Program-made: the position numbers and the translations under genes | Notes under the pieces: model-generated | What the model was told of the DNA's origin: nothing | The model's database searches: none | Seen by the model: only the letters and a program-made list of their open reading frames with translations | DNA from: Janibacter sp. DB-40 | GTDB lineage: Bacteria; Actinomycetota; Actinomycetes; Actinomycetales; Dermatophilaceae | Assembly (NCBI RefSeq): GCF_029510815.1 | Contig: NZ_CP120360.1 | Coordinates: 1,054,001 to 1,118,000, forward strand | Reading direction: 5' to 3' | DNA length: 64,000 bases | Part shown: positions 9,605-18,960 of the stretch, piece by piece | Position numbering within the stretch: the stretch's first letter is position 1 | Layout: each line of letters begins with the position of its first letter

Positions 9605-10936
9605 ATGACCACAATTCGATGGAGGTCAGCGCTCGCCGCCGGCACGGCTGCTGTCGTGCTCGCCGGCTGCGGAGCCGGCGGACGCGAGTCGGGCGGCGGC
9701 GAGAGTGCGGAGGGCGACACCACCGGCGTCACCGACAGCACCATCAGCTTCGGTACGCACCAGCCGCTGACGGGGGTGGCGGCGCCGGGCTACTCCGAGA
9801 TCAACACGGGGATGAAGGCCTACTTCGACTACGTGAACGAGGCCGGGGGCATCCACGGCCGGGAGATCGAGCTGACCGTCAAGGACGACGGCTACAACCC
9901 GACCAACACCTCCAAGGTCGTCGACGAGCTCGTCCTGCAGGACGAGGTCTTCGCGATCGTCGGCGGGCTGGGGACGCCGACGCACACGGCCGTCGTCGAC
10001 TTCCTCAACCAGGAGGAGGTCCCAGACCTCTTCGTCTCCTCCGGTGCCCAGCTGTGGGGCAACGACCCGCAGGAGCGTCCGTGGACCTTCGGCTGGCAGC
10101 CCGACTACGAGATCGAGGGCAAGATCATGGGCCAGTGGATCAAGGAGAACGAGCCGGACGCCAAGGTGGGACTCTTCCTGCAGGGTGACGAGCTCGGTGG
10201 GGACGGCGAGAAGGGCCTGCGGCAGTACATCGACGACCAGATCGTCGAGCGGGTGGAGTACGCCTCGGGCAACACCGACGTGGGGCCCCAGATCTCGAAG
10301 CTGAAGGCCTCCGGCGCGGACCTGGTCGTGGGCTTCAACACCCCGAGCTACACGGCGCTGAGCCAGCTCACCGCTCGGACGCTGGGGTACGACCCGACGT
10401 GGATGTACACCAACGTCGGCTCCGACCCCAAGCTCGTGGGCAGCCTGCTCTCGAAGTTCTCCGAGGGCAAGGTCGAGGGCGGCGGCGCCCTGGACGGCGC
10501 CATGACGACCGAGTACATCCCCGGTGTCGGCGAGGACAGCCCGTGGGTCGACCTGTGGGAGAAGGTCTGGGAGGAGCAGGGCGGCAAGGGCGAGCTGACG
10601 AACTACCGGGTCTACGGCATGTCGATGGCCTACCTGACCGCCTCGGCGCTGCAGGCATCGGGTGAGGACCTCACCCGTGAGCGCATCGTCGAGGTGATCG
10701 AGCAGGATGCCCAGAACTGGCCCGGGCCGCACCTGGCTCCCTTCCGCTACTCCGAGGACAGCCACCTGGGGATCTCCGGTGTGCGCATGTCGGAGATCAA
10801 GGGCCAGTCGACCACGCCCCTGACCGAGGTGCTCGTGACCGACATCGGCGACGCCGAGATCACCGCGGACCCGGATGACGTGGCCGCGTCGGAGCCGCCG
10901 GAGGACGGCCTGCCGGATGCCGAGGTGACCGAGTGA
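9605..10936 (+). CDS. ABC transporter substrate-binding lipoprotein (Leu/Ile/Val-binding type)
   Basis: The 443-aa type-1 periplasmic-binding-fold protein begins with a lipoprotein signal peptide; the lipobox LAGC ends at Cys22. It would be anchored on the outer face of the membrane and feed LivHMGF. The receptor region begins DSTISFGTHQPLTG and includes the domain typical of Peripla_BP_6 proteins. The true ligand is not certain: this family also binds amides, urea and aromatic acids. It is the last gene of the operon and is followed by a strong hairpin. Confidence 0.9.
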   Translation: MTTIRWRSALAAGTAAVVLAGCGAGGRESGGGESAEGDTTGVTDSTISFGTHQPLTGVAAPGYSEINTGMKAYFDYVNEAGGIHGREIELTVKDDGYNPTNTSKVVDELVLQDEVFAIVGGLGTPTHTAVVDFLNQEEVPDLFVSSGAQLWGNDPQERPWTFGWQPDYEIEGKIMGQWIKENEPDAKVGLFLQGDELGGDGEKGLRQYIDDQIVERVEYASGNTDVGPQISKLKASGADLVVGFNTPSYTALSQLTARTLGYDPTWMYTNVGSDPKLVGSLLSKFSEGKVEGGGALDGAMTTEYIPGVGEDSPWVDLWEKVWEEQGGKGELTNYRVYGMSMAYLTASALQASGEDLTRERIVEVIEQDAQNWPGPHLAPFRYSEDSHLGISGVRMSEIKGQSTTPLTEVLVTDIGDAEITADPDDVAASEPPEDGLPDAEVTE

Positions 10937-10960
10937 TCGTCGCCGGCTGAGCGGACCGAT

Positions 10961-10992
10961 GTCGACGGTGGGGCTGCGGCCCCACCGTCGAC
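10961..10992 (+). terminator. Hairpin terminator of the liv operon
   Basis: A perfect 14-bp inverted repeat (left arm 10961-10974, right arm 10979-10992) encloses a TGCG loop, 24 bases after the binding-protein stop. There is no T tract, which is common for actinobacterial terminators. It separates the liv operon from the rpsB promoter region. Confidence 0.8.
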
Positions 10993-11032
10993 GTGTGTCC
11001 GCTCTCCTGCCGTGCCTCGGGCGAAGGGAGGA

Positions 11033-11090
11033 TTTCCCCTGTCGTCCCGCGTGCCCGTAAGATGGCAAGCACATCCAGTGTGTCTGGATG
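11033..11090 (+). promoter_or_regulatory. Candidate rpsB promoter and leader hairpin
   Basis: TAAGAT at 11058-11063 fits a sigma-A -10 box, with a weak -35-like TTCCCC at 11034-11039 (18-bp spacing). Downstream, CATCCAG (11072-11078) and CTGGATG (11084-11090) form a 7-bp hairpin in a leader of about 160 nt before rpsB. A long structured leader suggests autogenous control by S2, known in other bacteria; here that is inference. Confidence 0.45.
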
Positions 11091-11229
11091 AATTCGCGTG
11101 TCCCACTTCCGGGTGACGAGGTATCCCTCCGAATCCGGGGCACACCACGGCAGTCCCGGCCGAGCGGCCGGGTGGGGTGGGTCGGGGCACCAGGAGACAA
11201 CTGACAACCCACGACGAGAGGACTTCGGC

Positions 11230-12210
11230 ATGGCCGTCGTCACCATGCGCCAGCTCCTGGAGAGCGGCGTCCACTTCGGGCACCAGACCCGCCGGTGGAA
11301 CCCCAAGATGAAGCGCTTCATCATGACCGAGCGCAACGGCATCTACATCATCGACCTGCAGCAGTCGCTGACCTACATCAACGACGCCTACGAGTTCGTC
11401 AAGCAGACGGTCGCCCACGGCGGCACCATCCTGTTCGTCGGCACGAAGAAGCAGGCCCAGGAGCCGATCGCCGAGCAGGCGACGCGCGTCGGGATGCCCT
11501 ACGTCAACCACCGTTGGCTCGGTGGCATGCTCACCAACTTCCAGACGATCTCCAAGCGCCTCACCCGCCTGAAGGAGCTCGAGGAGATCGACTTCGACAC
11601 GGTCGCCGGCTCCGGCTACACCAAGAAGGAGCTCCTCATCCTTCGCCGGGAGAAGGACAAGCTGGAGAAGACCCTCGGCGGTATCCGGGACATGACCAAG
11701 GTCCCCTCCGCGGTCTGGATCGTCGACACCAAGAAGGAGCACCTGGCGGTCGACGAGGCCCAGAAGCTCGGCCTGCCGGTCATCGCCATCCTCGACACCA
11801 ACTGCGACCCGGACGAGGTCCAGTACAAGATCCCCGGCAACGACGACGCGATCCGCTCGGTCACCCTGCTGACCCGGGTCGTCGCCGACGCGGTCGCCGA
11901 CGGCCTCATGTCCCGTGGTGGTGGCGGCGCCGCCGCACAGGGCGAGGCCGCGGCCGAGCCGATGGCCGAGTGGGAGCGCGAGCTCCTCGCCGGCGAGGGT
12001 GAGACCGCCGCTGCCGTCGAGCAGGCGCCGGCCGCTGCTGTTCCGGAGGCGGAGACCGAGGCCGCCGCCACCGAGGCCGCTGCCGAGGTGCCGGTCACCG
12101 AGGCGCCCGCCGAGGCGGAGACCCCGGCACAGACCGCGGCCTCCGACGAGACCGCGACGTCCCCGGAGACCGCGCCCGCCACGCCGGCCGCGGACACCCC
12201 CGAGGCCTGA
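11230..12210 (+). CDS. rpsB: 30S ribosomal protein S2
   Basis: The 326-aa product has the S2 core from [20 protein letters not shown] through [20 protein letters not shown] and [11 protein letters not shown]. It joins the 30S subunit and is needed for S1 docking and initiation. The ATG at 11230 has GAGAGGAC upstream. After about residue 240 it carries an ~80-residue tail rich in Ala, Glu, Pro and Thr with no structural motif. Such a tail is seen in actinobacterial S2 but is long here. tsf follows 49 bp later. Confidence 0.97.
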   Translation: MAVVTMRQLLESGVHFGHQTRRWNPKMKRFIMTERNGIYIIDLQQSLTYINDAYEFVKQTVAHGGTILFVGTKKQAQEPIAEQATRVGMPYVNHRWLGGMLTNFQTISKRLTRLKELEEIDFDTVAGSGYTKKELLILRREKDKLEKTLGGIRDMTKVPSAVWIVDTKKEHLAVDEAQKLGLPVIAILDTNCDPDEVQYKIPGNDDAIRSVTLLTRVVADAVADGLMSRGGGGAAAQGEAAAEPMAEWERELLAGEGETAAAVEQAPAAAVPEAETEAAATEAAAEVPVTEAPAEAETPAQTAASDETATSPETAPATPAADTPEA

Positions 12211-12259
12211 GCCACCACTCACCACTCGTCCACTTCCCCAGAAGGAGAACGGCACGCAC

Positions 12260-13087
12260 ATGGCGAACTACACCGCCGCTGACATCAAGGAGCTGCGCGA
12301 GCGCACCGGCGCCGGCATGCTCGACGTGAAGAAGGCACTCGACGAGGCCGAGGGCGACAAGTCCAAGGCCATCGAGGGCCTGCGGATCAAGGGCCTGAAG
12401 GGCGTCACCAAGCGCGAGGGGCGCACCACCTCCAACGGGCTCGTGGTCGCCAAGGCCGAGGCCGGGGTGGGCACCCTCGTCGAGGTCCTCTGCGAGACCG
12501 ACTTCGTCGCCAAGAGCGAGCCCTTCGGCGCGCTCGCGGACTCGGTCCTCGTCGCGGCCGTCGAGGCCAAGGCCTCGGACGCCGAGAGCCTGCTCGCGGC
12601 CCCCGCGGACGGCAAGACGGTCCGGGAGCTGCTCGACGACGCCAACGCCACCATCGGCGAGAAGATCGAGGTCAAGCGGATCGCCCGCATCGAGGCCCCG
12701 GTCGTCTCGGCGTACCTGCACAAGACCAGCCCCGACCTGCCGGCGCAGATCGGTGTCCTCCTGGGCACCGAGGGCGGCGACGACCAGGTCGGCCGCGACG
12801 TCGCGATGCACATCGCCGCGTTCAGCCCGAACGTCCTCACCCGTGACGAGATCGCCGAGGAGACCGTCGCCAACGAGCGCCGGATCGCCGAGGAGACCGC
12901 CAAGGAGGAGGGCAAGCCGGAGGCCGCGATGTCCAAGATCATCGAGGGTCGCGTGAACGGCTTCTTCAAGGAGAACGTGCTGCTCGACCAGCCGTTCGCC
13001 AAGGACGCCAAGAAGTCGGTCGGCAAGGTTCTCGAGGAGGCCGGTGCGAGCGCGACGCAGTTCGCCCGCTTCCGCGTCGGTTCCTGA
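12260..13087 (+). CDS. tsf: Translation elongation factor Ts
   Basis: The 275-aa protein is the nucleotide exchange factor for EF-Tu. The N-terminal UBA-like domain contains IKELRERTGAGMLDVKKALDEA, and the core contains the EF-Tu contact region CETDFVAKSE. The ATG follows GAAGGAGAAC. It is co-transcribed with rpsB and closed by a hairpin terminator. Confidence 0.97.
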   Translation: MANYTAADIKELRERTGAGMLDVKKALDEAEGDKSKAIEGLRIKGLKGVTKREGRTTSNGLVVAKAEAGVGTLVEVLCETDFVAKSEPFGALADSVLVAAVEAKASDAESLLAAPADGKTVRELLDDANATIGEKIEVKRIARIEAPVVSAYLHKTSPDLPAQIGVLLGTEGGDDQVGRDVAMHIAAFSPNVLTRDEIAEETVANERRIAEETAKEEGKPEAAMSKIIEGRVNGFFKENVLLDQPFAKDAKKSVGKVLEEAGASATQFARFRVGS

Positions 13088-13114
13088 TCCCAGCGACGGC
13101 GCTGTCCTGAGCCT

Positions 13115-13154
13115 CGAAGGGGGGTCGCCACCATCACGGTGGCGGCCCCCTTCG
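13115..13154 (+). terminator. Terminator after rpsB-tsf built from two inverted CGAAGGGG words
   Basis: The left arm (13115-13132) and right arm (13138-13154) pair over 17 bp with one bulged G and an ATCAC loop. The outer part pairs CGAAGGGGG with CCCCCTTCG, two inverted copies of the over-represented word discussed in the findings. It lies 28 bp after the tsf stop. Confidence 0.8.
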
Positions 13155-13283
13155 TGATGTCCACTGAGCACGCCCCCCAGGGCGCCGCCCCCGTCGTGGT
13201 CGCCCGGGGGGAGTCCACGAAGCGCCCGCACCTGTGGAAGGATCGGGCACACCCCGTATGCCCGATCTCCAGGGAGTGTCCAC

Positions 13284-14012
13284 GTGACCGAACAGACCCC
13301 ACACACGCCCTACCGCAGGGTTCTGCTCAAGCTCTCCGGCGAGGCCTTCGGCGGCGGCAAGGTCGGAGTCGCGCCCGACGTCGTACGCGGCATCGCCGAG
13401 CAGATCGCCACCGCCGTCAACAGGGGCGTCGAGGTGGCCATCGTCGTCGGTGGCGGCAACTTCTTCCGCGGGAAGCAGCTGCAGGAGCAGGGCATGGACC
13501 GCACGCGGGCGGACTACATGGGGATGCTCGGCACCGTCATGAACTGCCTGGCGCTGCAGGACTTCCTCGAGGACGCGGGGATCGACACCCGCGTGCAGAC
13601 CGCCATCACCATGGGGCAGGTCGCCGAGGCATACATCCCGCGTCGGGCGATCCGCCACCTCGAGAAGGGGCGCGTCGTCATCTTCGGTGCCGGCGCCGGC
13701 ATGCCCTTCTTCTCCACCGACACGGTCAGCGCCCAGCGGGCCCTGGAGATCAAGTGCGACATCGTCCTGATGTCCAAGCACGGGGTCGACGGGGTCTACG
13801 ACTCGGACCCGCGCAGCAACCCCGATGCCCGCAAGTTCCACCGGGTCACCTACGAGCAGGCGCTGCAGGAGGACCTCAAGGTCGTGGACGCCGCCGCCTT
13901 CAGCCTGTGCCGGGAGAACCACCTGCCGATGCTCGTCTTCGGGATGGACGGCGAGCGCAACATCACCCGTGCCCTGCTCGGCGAGCCGATCGGCACGCTC
14001 GTCACCTCCTGA
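13284..14012 (+). CDS. pyrH: UMP kinase
   Basis: The 242-aa amino-acid-kinase-fold protein phosphorylates UMP to UDP. Signatures are [12 protein letters not shown] at the N terminus, [21 protein letters not shown], the UMP-binding [11 protein letters not shown] and [14 protein letters not shown]. The GTG at 13284 follows a CAGGGAG site. Bacterial PyrH is a hexamer regulated by GTP and UTP. Confidence 0.96.
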   Translation: MTEQTPHTPYRRVLLKLSGEAFGGGKVGVAPDVVRGIAEQIATAVNRGVEVAIVVGGGNFFRGKQLQEQGMDRTRADYMGMLGTVMNCLALQDFLEDAGIDTRVQTAITMGQVAEAYIPRRAIRHLEKGRVVIFGAGAGMPFFSTDTVSAQRALEIKCDIVLMSKHGVDGVYDSDPRSNPDARKFHRVTYEQALQEDLKVVDAAAFSLCRENHLPMLVFGMDGERNITRALLGEPIGTLVTS

Positions 14013-14085
14013 GTGAGACACTGACCCCCAGACGACCACAGCCCCGCGCGCCGTCGCGGCGGCTGACGAGAAGGAGCCGAGAGAC

Positions 14086-14643
14086 ATGATCGAGGAAGCC
14101 CTGCTGGAAGCAGAGGAGAAGATGGACAAGGCCGTGGAGGTCGCGAAGGAGAACTTCGGCGGCATCCGCACCGGGCGGGTCAACCCCGGCCTGTTCAACA
14201 AGGTGATGGTCGACTACTACGGCGCGCCGACCCCCTTGCAGCAGCTCGCCTCCTTCGCCAGCCCGGAGGCGCGCACCCTGCTCATCACGCCCTACGACCA
14301 GTCGTCGCTGAAGGCGATCGAGACCGCGCTGCGTGACTCCGACATGGGCGCGAATCCGAGCAACGACGGGTCGGTCATCCGCATCACGATGCCGGAGCTG
14401 ACCGCCGAGCGGCGCAAGGAGTACATCAAGCTCGCCCAGGGCCAGGCCGAGGACGCCAAGGTCTCCATCCGCCACATCCGCAGGCACGCCAAGGACATCA
14501 TGGACAAGGCCGTCAAGGACGGCGATGTCGGTGAGGACGAGGGCAACCGCGGGGAGAAGGAACTCGACGTGCTGACGAAGAAGTACACCGACAGCGTCGA
14601 CTCCCTGCTGAAGTCCAAGGAAGCCGAGCTGTCCGAGGTCTGA
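14086..14643 (+). CDS. frr: Ribosome recycling factor
   Basis: The 185-aa RRF has the two-domain family sequence: coiled three-helix bundle ends ([22 protein letters not shown] and [22 protein letters not shown]) and the beta domain with [16 protein letters not shown]. With EF-G it splits post-termination ribosomes. AAGGAG precedes the ATG. The cdsA start follows after one base. Confidence 0.97.
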   Translation: MIEEALLEAEEKMDKAVEVAKENFGGIRTGRVNPGLFNKVMVDYYGAPTPLQQLASFASPEARTLLITPYDQSSLKAIETALRDSDMGANPSNDGSVIRITMPELTAERRKEYIKLAQGQAEDAKVSIRHIRRHAKDIMDKAVKDGDVGEDEGNRGEKELDVLTKKYTDSVDSLLKSKEAELSEV

Positions 14644-14644
14644 T

Positions 14645-15523
14645 GTGACCCCACCCGAGAACGCCACCCGCCGCTCCGTGCGGGCGCAGGCGGGGGCGGC
14701 CGGCGGCTCCACGAGTCGGGCGGGGCGCAACCTGCCCGTGGCCATCGGCACCGGGGTGGCCCTCGGCGTCGTGGCGGCCGGCTCGCTGATCCTCCACCCG
14801 GTGGCCTTCCTGGCCGTCGTGTGCGTGGCCGCGATCGTCGCCGTGTGGGAGATGCGTCAGGCGCTGTCCGAAGGGGGCCTGTTCGCCCCCTTCGTCCCCG
14901 TCGCCGTGGGCGCGGTGAGTCTGCTCGTCGCCGGTTACCTGCGGGGGGCCGAGGCGATGGTCTTCGCCGCGACGCTGACGGTCCTGGCGATCATCATCTG
15001 GCGGGTCGCCGACGGGCTGACCGGGGCGCTGCGCGACATCGGCGCAGGAGCGCTGGTGCTGCTCTACCCGTGCTTCCTCATCGGCTTCGCGGCGTTGATG
15101 CTCTCCGAGCCGGATGGCCGGTGGCGGATCTTCGTCTTCATCCTCATCACCGTCTTCTCCGACATCGGCGGCTATGCCGTGGGCGTGCTCTTCGGCAAAC
15201 ACCCGATGGCGCCGCGGCTCTCGCCGAAGAAGTCCTGGGAGGGCATGGCCGGCTCCGTCGCCACCTGCGCGCTCGTCGGCGGCGTCGCGGTGCCCCTGTG
15301 CCTCGACTCCGGCCAGTGGTGGCAGGGTGCACTGCTCGGTGCGCTCATCGCCCCCGTGGCGACGATCGGTGACCTCATCGAGTCCAGCCTCAAGCGCAAC
15401 CTCGGGATCAAGGACATGTCCAACATCCTCCCCGGCCACGGCGGACTCATGGACCGGCTGGACTCGCTCGTCCTCGTCGTGCCGCTGGCCTGGTTCGCGC
15501 TGCGCCTCATCGCCCCGTACTGA
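14645..15523 (+). CDS. cdsA: Phosphatidate cytidylyltransferase (CDP-diglyceride synthase)
   Basis: The 292-aa membrane enzyme makes CDP-diacylglycerol from phosphatidate and CTP. It has several transmembrane segments and the family signature region [12 protein letters not shown], then [34 protein letters not shown] near the C terminus. Its GTG is one base after the frr stop. Residues about 75-83 are encoded by a perfect 10-bp inverted repeat (14869-14878 and 14885-14894) made of two copies of the CGAAGGGG word. Confidence 0.95.
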   Translation: MTPPENATRRSVRAQAGAAGGSTSRAGRNLPVAIGTGVALGVVAAGSLILHPVAFLAVVCVAAIVAVWEMRQALSEGGLFAPFVPVAVGAVSLLVAGYLRGAEAMVFAATLTVLAIIIWRVADGLTGALRDIGAGALVLLYPCFLIGFAALMLSEPDGRWRIFVFILITVFSDIGGYAVGVLFGKHPMAPRLSPKKSWEGMAGSVATCALVGGVAVPLCLDSGQWWQGALLGALIAPVATIGDLIESSLKRNLGIKDMSNILPGHGGLMDRLDSLVLVVPLAWFALRLIAPY

Positions 15524-15605
15524 CGCCGGGCGCACGACCCCGGGGAAATGCGCTTCGGGGCCGTCCGCGTCGGACTCCCGGCCCGATGCTGAGACAATGG
15601 TCCCG

Positions 15606-16826
15606 ATGACCGATCTGCCCCCACCCTCGACGACGCGCCCGGTGCCCGGCCAGCTGACCTTCACCGCACCCCGGCGCGGCAAGCCGCCACGCCATCTCGC
15701 CGACCTCGACCTCGCCGGCCGGGTCGAGCTGGCCAAGGAGCTCGGTCTGCCGGGCTTCCGCGCCAAGCAGCTGTCGACCCACTACTTCACGCACCACACG
15801 GACGACCCGGCGCAGATGAGCGACCTGCCCAAGAAGGGCCGCGAGGAGCTCGTCTCCGGGCTGCTGCCGCGGCTGCTGACGCCCGTGCACACGATCTCCG
15901 CGGACCAGGGCGCGACCCTGAAGTCCCTGTGGCGCCTGCACGACGGCGCGACGGTGGAGTCGGTGCTCATGCGCTACCGCCGCCGGGCGACGATCTGCAT
16001 CTCCAGCCAGGCCGGTTGCGGCATGAACTGCCCCTTCTGCGCCACGGGCCAGGCCGGCCTCACCCGCAACATGTCGACCGCCGAGATCGTCGACCAGGTC
16101 GTCGCGGCCAACCGCATGCTCGCCGAGGCCGGTGACCTCACCGCCCCCGTCGACGACGGCGCGGAGCTCGGCGACGAGGCCGACGAGGAGCAGGGCGAAG
16201 GGGGGAACCCCCCTTCGCGCGGCGGTCACCGGGTGACCAACGTGGTCTTCATGGGCATGGGGGAGGCGCTGGCGAACTACAAGGCCGCCATCGGCGCCAT
16301 CCGACGGATGGTCGACCCCTCGCCCGAGGGGCTGGGCATGAGCGCCCGGGGGATCACGATGTCCTCGGTCGGCCTCGTCACCGGCATCGACCGGCTCACC
16401 CGGGAGGGCATCCCGGTGACGCTCGCGCTGTCGCTGCACGCCCCGGACGACGAGCTGCGCGACGAGCTGGTGCCGATCAACACCCGATTCAAGGTGGACG
16501 AGGCGATCGACTCCGCCCACCGCTACTACCTCGCGACCGGCCGACGGGTGAGCATCGAGTACGCGATGATCCGCGACATCAACGACCAGGCGTGGCGGGC
16601 GGACCTGCTCGCCAAGAAGCTCCTCGCGCGGGGGAAGGGCTGGGTGCACATCAACCCCATCCCGCTCAACCCGACCCCGGGCTCGAAGTGGACCGCCTCC
16701 CGCCCCGGCGTGGAGCAGCAGTTCGTCGAGCGGCTGCGGGCCAACGGCATCCCGACCACGGTCCGGGACACGCGGGGCAGCGACATCGACGGGGCCTGCG
16801 GGCAGCTCGCGGCGACGAGCTCATGA
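15606..16826 (+). CDS. rlmN: 23S rRNA (adenine2503-C2)-methyltransferase RlmN
   Basis: The 406-aa radical SAM enzyme methylates A2503 of 23S rRNA and also A37 in some tRNAs. The cluster-binding cysteines are C138, C142 and C145 (CGMNCPFC), and the catalytic C-terminal Cys is 398 (DGACGQL). Residues about 174-208 form an acidic insertion absent from most homologues, containing a 24-bp inverted repeat at DNA level. A GACAAT hexamer seven bases before the ATG and no clear ribosome binding site suggest a leaderless transcript. It overlaps purU by ATGA. Confidence 0.95.
   Translation: MTDLPPPSTTRPVPGQLTFTAPRRGKPPRHLADLDLAGRVELAKELGLPGFRAKQLSTHYFTHHTDDPAQMSDLPKKGREELVSGLLPRLLTPVHTISADQGATLKSLWRLHDGATVESVLMRYRRRATICISSQAGCGMNCPFCATGQAGLTRNMSTAEIVDQVVAANRMLAEAGDLTAPVDDGAELGDEADEEQGEGGNPPSRGGHRVTNVVFMGMGEALANYKAAIGAIRRMVDPSPEGLGMSARGITMSSVGLVTGIDRLTREGIPVTLALSLHAPDDELRDELVPINTRFKVDEAIDSAHRYYLATGRRVSIEYAMIRDINDQAWRADLLAKKLLARGKGWVHINPIPLNPTPGSKWTASRPGVEQQFVERLRANGIPTTVRDTRGSDIDGACGQLAATSS
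16195..16218. repeat. Perfect inverted repeat inside rlmN (two CGAAGGGG words)
   Basis: Eleven bases at 16195-16205 (GCGAAGGGGGG) are the exact reverse complement of 16208-16218, separated by AA. The hairpin lies in the region encoding the acidic insertion of RlmN (around residues 197-205). Its composition matches the motif pairs at the tsf terminator and in cdsA. Confidence 0.85.
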
Positions 16827-17698
16827 GCGGGCCCGTCCCGAGCGGCCTCGGCCGCGAGGTCGTGCTGACCCTGTCCGGGCCCGACCGGCGCGGCATCGTG
16901 CACACGGTCACGGGCGAGATGGTCGCTCTCGACCTCAACATCCTCGACAGCCAGCAGTTCGGCGACCCGTCGACGGGGGAGTTCCACCTGCGGATGCACC
17001 TCGGCGGGGACGAGCCGATCGACCCCGGGGCCCTCGAGGCCGCCCGCACCGGTCTGGTGGAGCAGCTCGGTGCGGATGTGGACGTCCACGACCCCCACGA
17101 GCCGCACCGGCTGCTGATCATGGTCTCCCGGCAGGGGCACGTGCTCAACGACCTGCTCTTCCGGGTGCGCACCGGCCAGCTCAACGTCGTCGTCCCCGCG
17201 GTCGTGTCCAACCACGAGGACTTCCGCGACGAGGTCGAGTGGCACGGCATCCCCTTCCACCACGTCCCGGTGACAGCGGAGACCAAGCCGCAGGCCGAGG
17301 AGCGCCTGCGCGAGATCATCGCCGCCGAGGACGTCGAGACGGTGGCCCTCGCGCGGTACATGCAGGTGCTCTCCGAGGGCATGTGCACCGACTTCCCCGG
17401 GCGGATCATCAACATCCACCACTCGCTGCTGCCCTCCTTCAAGGGCGCGCGCCCGTACCGGCAGGCGCACGACCGCGGGGTGAAGGTCATCGGCGCGACC
17501 GCGCACTACGTGACGGCCGACCTCGACGAGGGGCCGATCATCGAGCAGGACTTCCGGCGCGTCGACCACCGGATGAGCCCCGAGCAGCTCGCGCGCACGG
17601 GTCAGGAGCTCGAGGCGATGGCCTTCGCGCGCGCGCTGCGCTGGCACGTCGAGCGCCGTGTCGTCCTGCGGGGGCGACGCACCATCGTCTTCGACTGA
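16823..17698 (+). CDS. purU: Formyltetrahydrofolate deformylase
   Basis: The 291-aa protein joins an N-terminal ACT domain ([15 protein letters not shown]) to a formyltransferase-fold hydrolase domain. The latter has [16 protein letters not shown] with the catalytic His and [16 protein letters not shown] with the catalytic Asp, the PurU forms. It hydrolyses 10-formyl-THF to THF and formate and balances one-carbon pools. The start overlaps the rlmN stop. Confidence 0.95.
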   Translation: MSGPVPSGLGREVVLTLSGPDRRGIVHTVTGEMVALDLNILDSQQFGDPSTGEFHLRMHLGGDEPIDPGALEAARTGLVEQLGADVDVHDPHEPHRLLIMVSRQGHVLNDLLFRVRTGQLNVVVPAVVSNHEDFRDEVEWHGIPFHHVPVTAETKPQAEERLREIIAAEDVETVALARYMQVLSEGMCTDFPGRIINIHHSLLPSFKGARPYRQAHDRGVKVIGATAHYVTADLDEGPIIEQDFRRVDHRMSPEQLARTGQELEAMAFARALRWHVERRVVLRGRRTIVFD

Positions 17699-17715
17699 CG
17701 CCGGCGGGGTGGCCG

Positions 17716-18912
17716 TCAGCGCGTCGGCGAGCCGTCGGCGAGCTGACCTCCACCCGTGCTGCTGAGCACGATCGCGGCGGCCTCCGCTGGCGTGTCGACG
17801 AGGTGGATGACCTCGCCGAGGGGCTGCCCGACCCCCAGGGCGCGCAGGGCGGGCCACACCGGCAACGTCTCGGTCCAGTGCTCGCGGCCGACGAGGACCA
17901 GCGGCGGGAGGTCCTCGTCCTCGTCCGCGTAGTACAGCGGGGTGGCGGCCTGGAAGATCTCCTGGACGGTCCCGGCCGCCCCCGGCAGGACGACGAGGCC
18001 ACCGCTGCTCTGCGAGAGCAGCACGTCCTCGCGCAGGGCGTTGGAGAAGTACTTGGCGATCCCGGTGCTGAAGACGTTGGGCGGCTCGTGGCCGTAGAAC
18101 CACGTCGGGATGCCGATGCTGCGGACCCGCCCGTCGTCGACGCCGAGCTGCTCACGCACCTCCAGCGCGAGCAGCGCCCACTCGTCGATGGAGGGGACGA
18201 AGCCCGGGACGGCGGCGAGATCGGTCAGGGCGGTCGCCAGCGCGTCGGGGGACCGGGCGAGGGCGCCGAGGTTGGCGGCCTCCATCGCCCCGGGTCCTCC
18301 GCCGGTGAGGACGACACGTCCCGCGTCGGCGATGGCGTGACCGAGGGTCGCTGCGTCGGCGTAGTCGGCGGTGCCCCGGGCCAGGGCGTGCCCGCCCATC
18401 ACCCCGACGACCTCGTGACCGTGCAGCACCTCGATGATCGCGTCCTGCATGGCGTCGTCGTGCAGGGCCCGCAGCAGGGTGGCGTAGGCGTCGTGCTGGG
18501 TGCGCTGCTCCCGGCTCCACGCGTAGGCCAGCGCGTCGGTGGTGGTGGCGTAGCCCGAGTCGCGCAGCCCGCGGTAGAGCTCGAAGGGGGAGTACAGCTG
18601 CGCCCGGAAGGGGTCGACGGGGCAGGCCGGGTCGTGCGGGATGAGGACCGCGCCCCGCGCGACGAGGCTGCGGGCGAGGTCCTCGGGGACCTCGCCGCCG
18701 AGGACGACGAGCCCCCGCACGTCGGCCCGCCGGAGGTAGCCGGCGTAGGGGGTGAGGTCCAGGCCCTGCAGGCGCCAGCCACCGAGCGGGATCTCCCGCT
18801 CGACCAGCGCCCGCAACGTCTCGGTGTCGTGGACCTCCCGGAAGGCGGGGTGCCCCCGGCCGGGATGGGCCGGGTCGTGCAGGGGATGGGCGCGCGCCTC
18901 CCGGTAGCTCAT
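17716..18912 (-). CDS. LOG-family Rossmann-fold nucleotide-binding protein
   Basis: The 398-aa protein has a central LOG/TIGR00730-like fold with LTGGGPGAMEAAN, matching the family's substrate-loop motif. The second family motif, normally PGGxGTxxE, reads LPGAAGTVQEIF, so one glycine is alanine. Family members hydrolyse the N-glycosidic bond of nucleoside 5'-monophosphates (LOG, PpnN). It is longer than the ~190-aa LOG core, with an extra ~140-residue N-terminal region beginning YREARAHPLHDP. It is convergent with purU at a gap of only 17 bp. Confidence 0.8.
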   Translation of the reverse strand: MSYREARAHPLHDPAHPGRGHPAFREVHDTETLRALVEREIPLGGWRLQGLDLTPYAGYLRRADVRGLVVLGGEVPEDLARSLVARGAVLIPHDPACPVDPFRAQLYSPFELYRGLRDSGYATTTDALAYAWSREQRTQHDAYATLLRALHDDAMQDAIIEVLHGHEVVGVMGGHALARGTADYADAATLGHAIADAGRVVLTGGGPGAMEAANLGALARSPDALATALTDLAAVPGFVPSIDEWALLALEVREQLGVDDGRVRSIGIPTWFYGHEPPNVFSTGIAKYFSNALREDVLLSQSSGGLVVLPGAAGTVQEIFQAATPLYYADEDEDLPPLVLVGREHWTETLPVWPALRALGVGQPLGEVIHLVDTPAEAAAIVLSSTGGGQLADGSPTR

Positions 18913-18960
18913 TCGCTCAACCTAGCCGCACGCTCGGGCCGCGGGCCGACCCCCTTCGCC

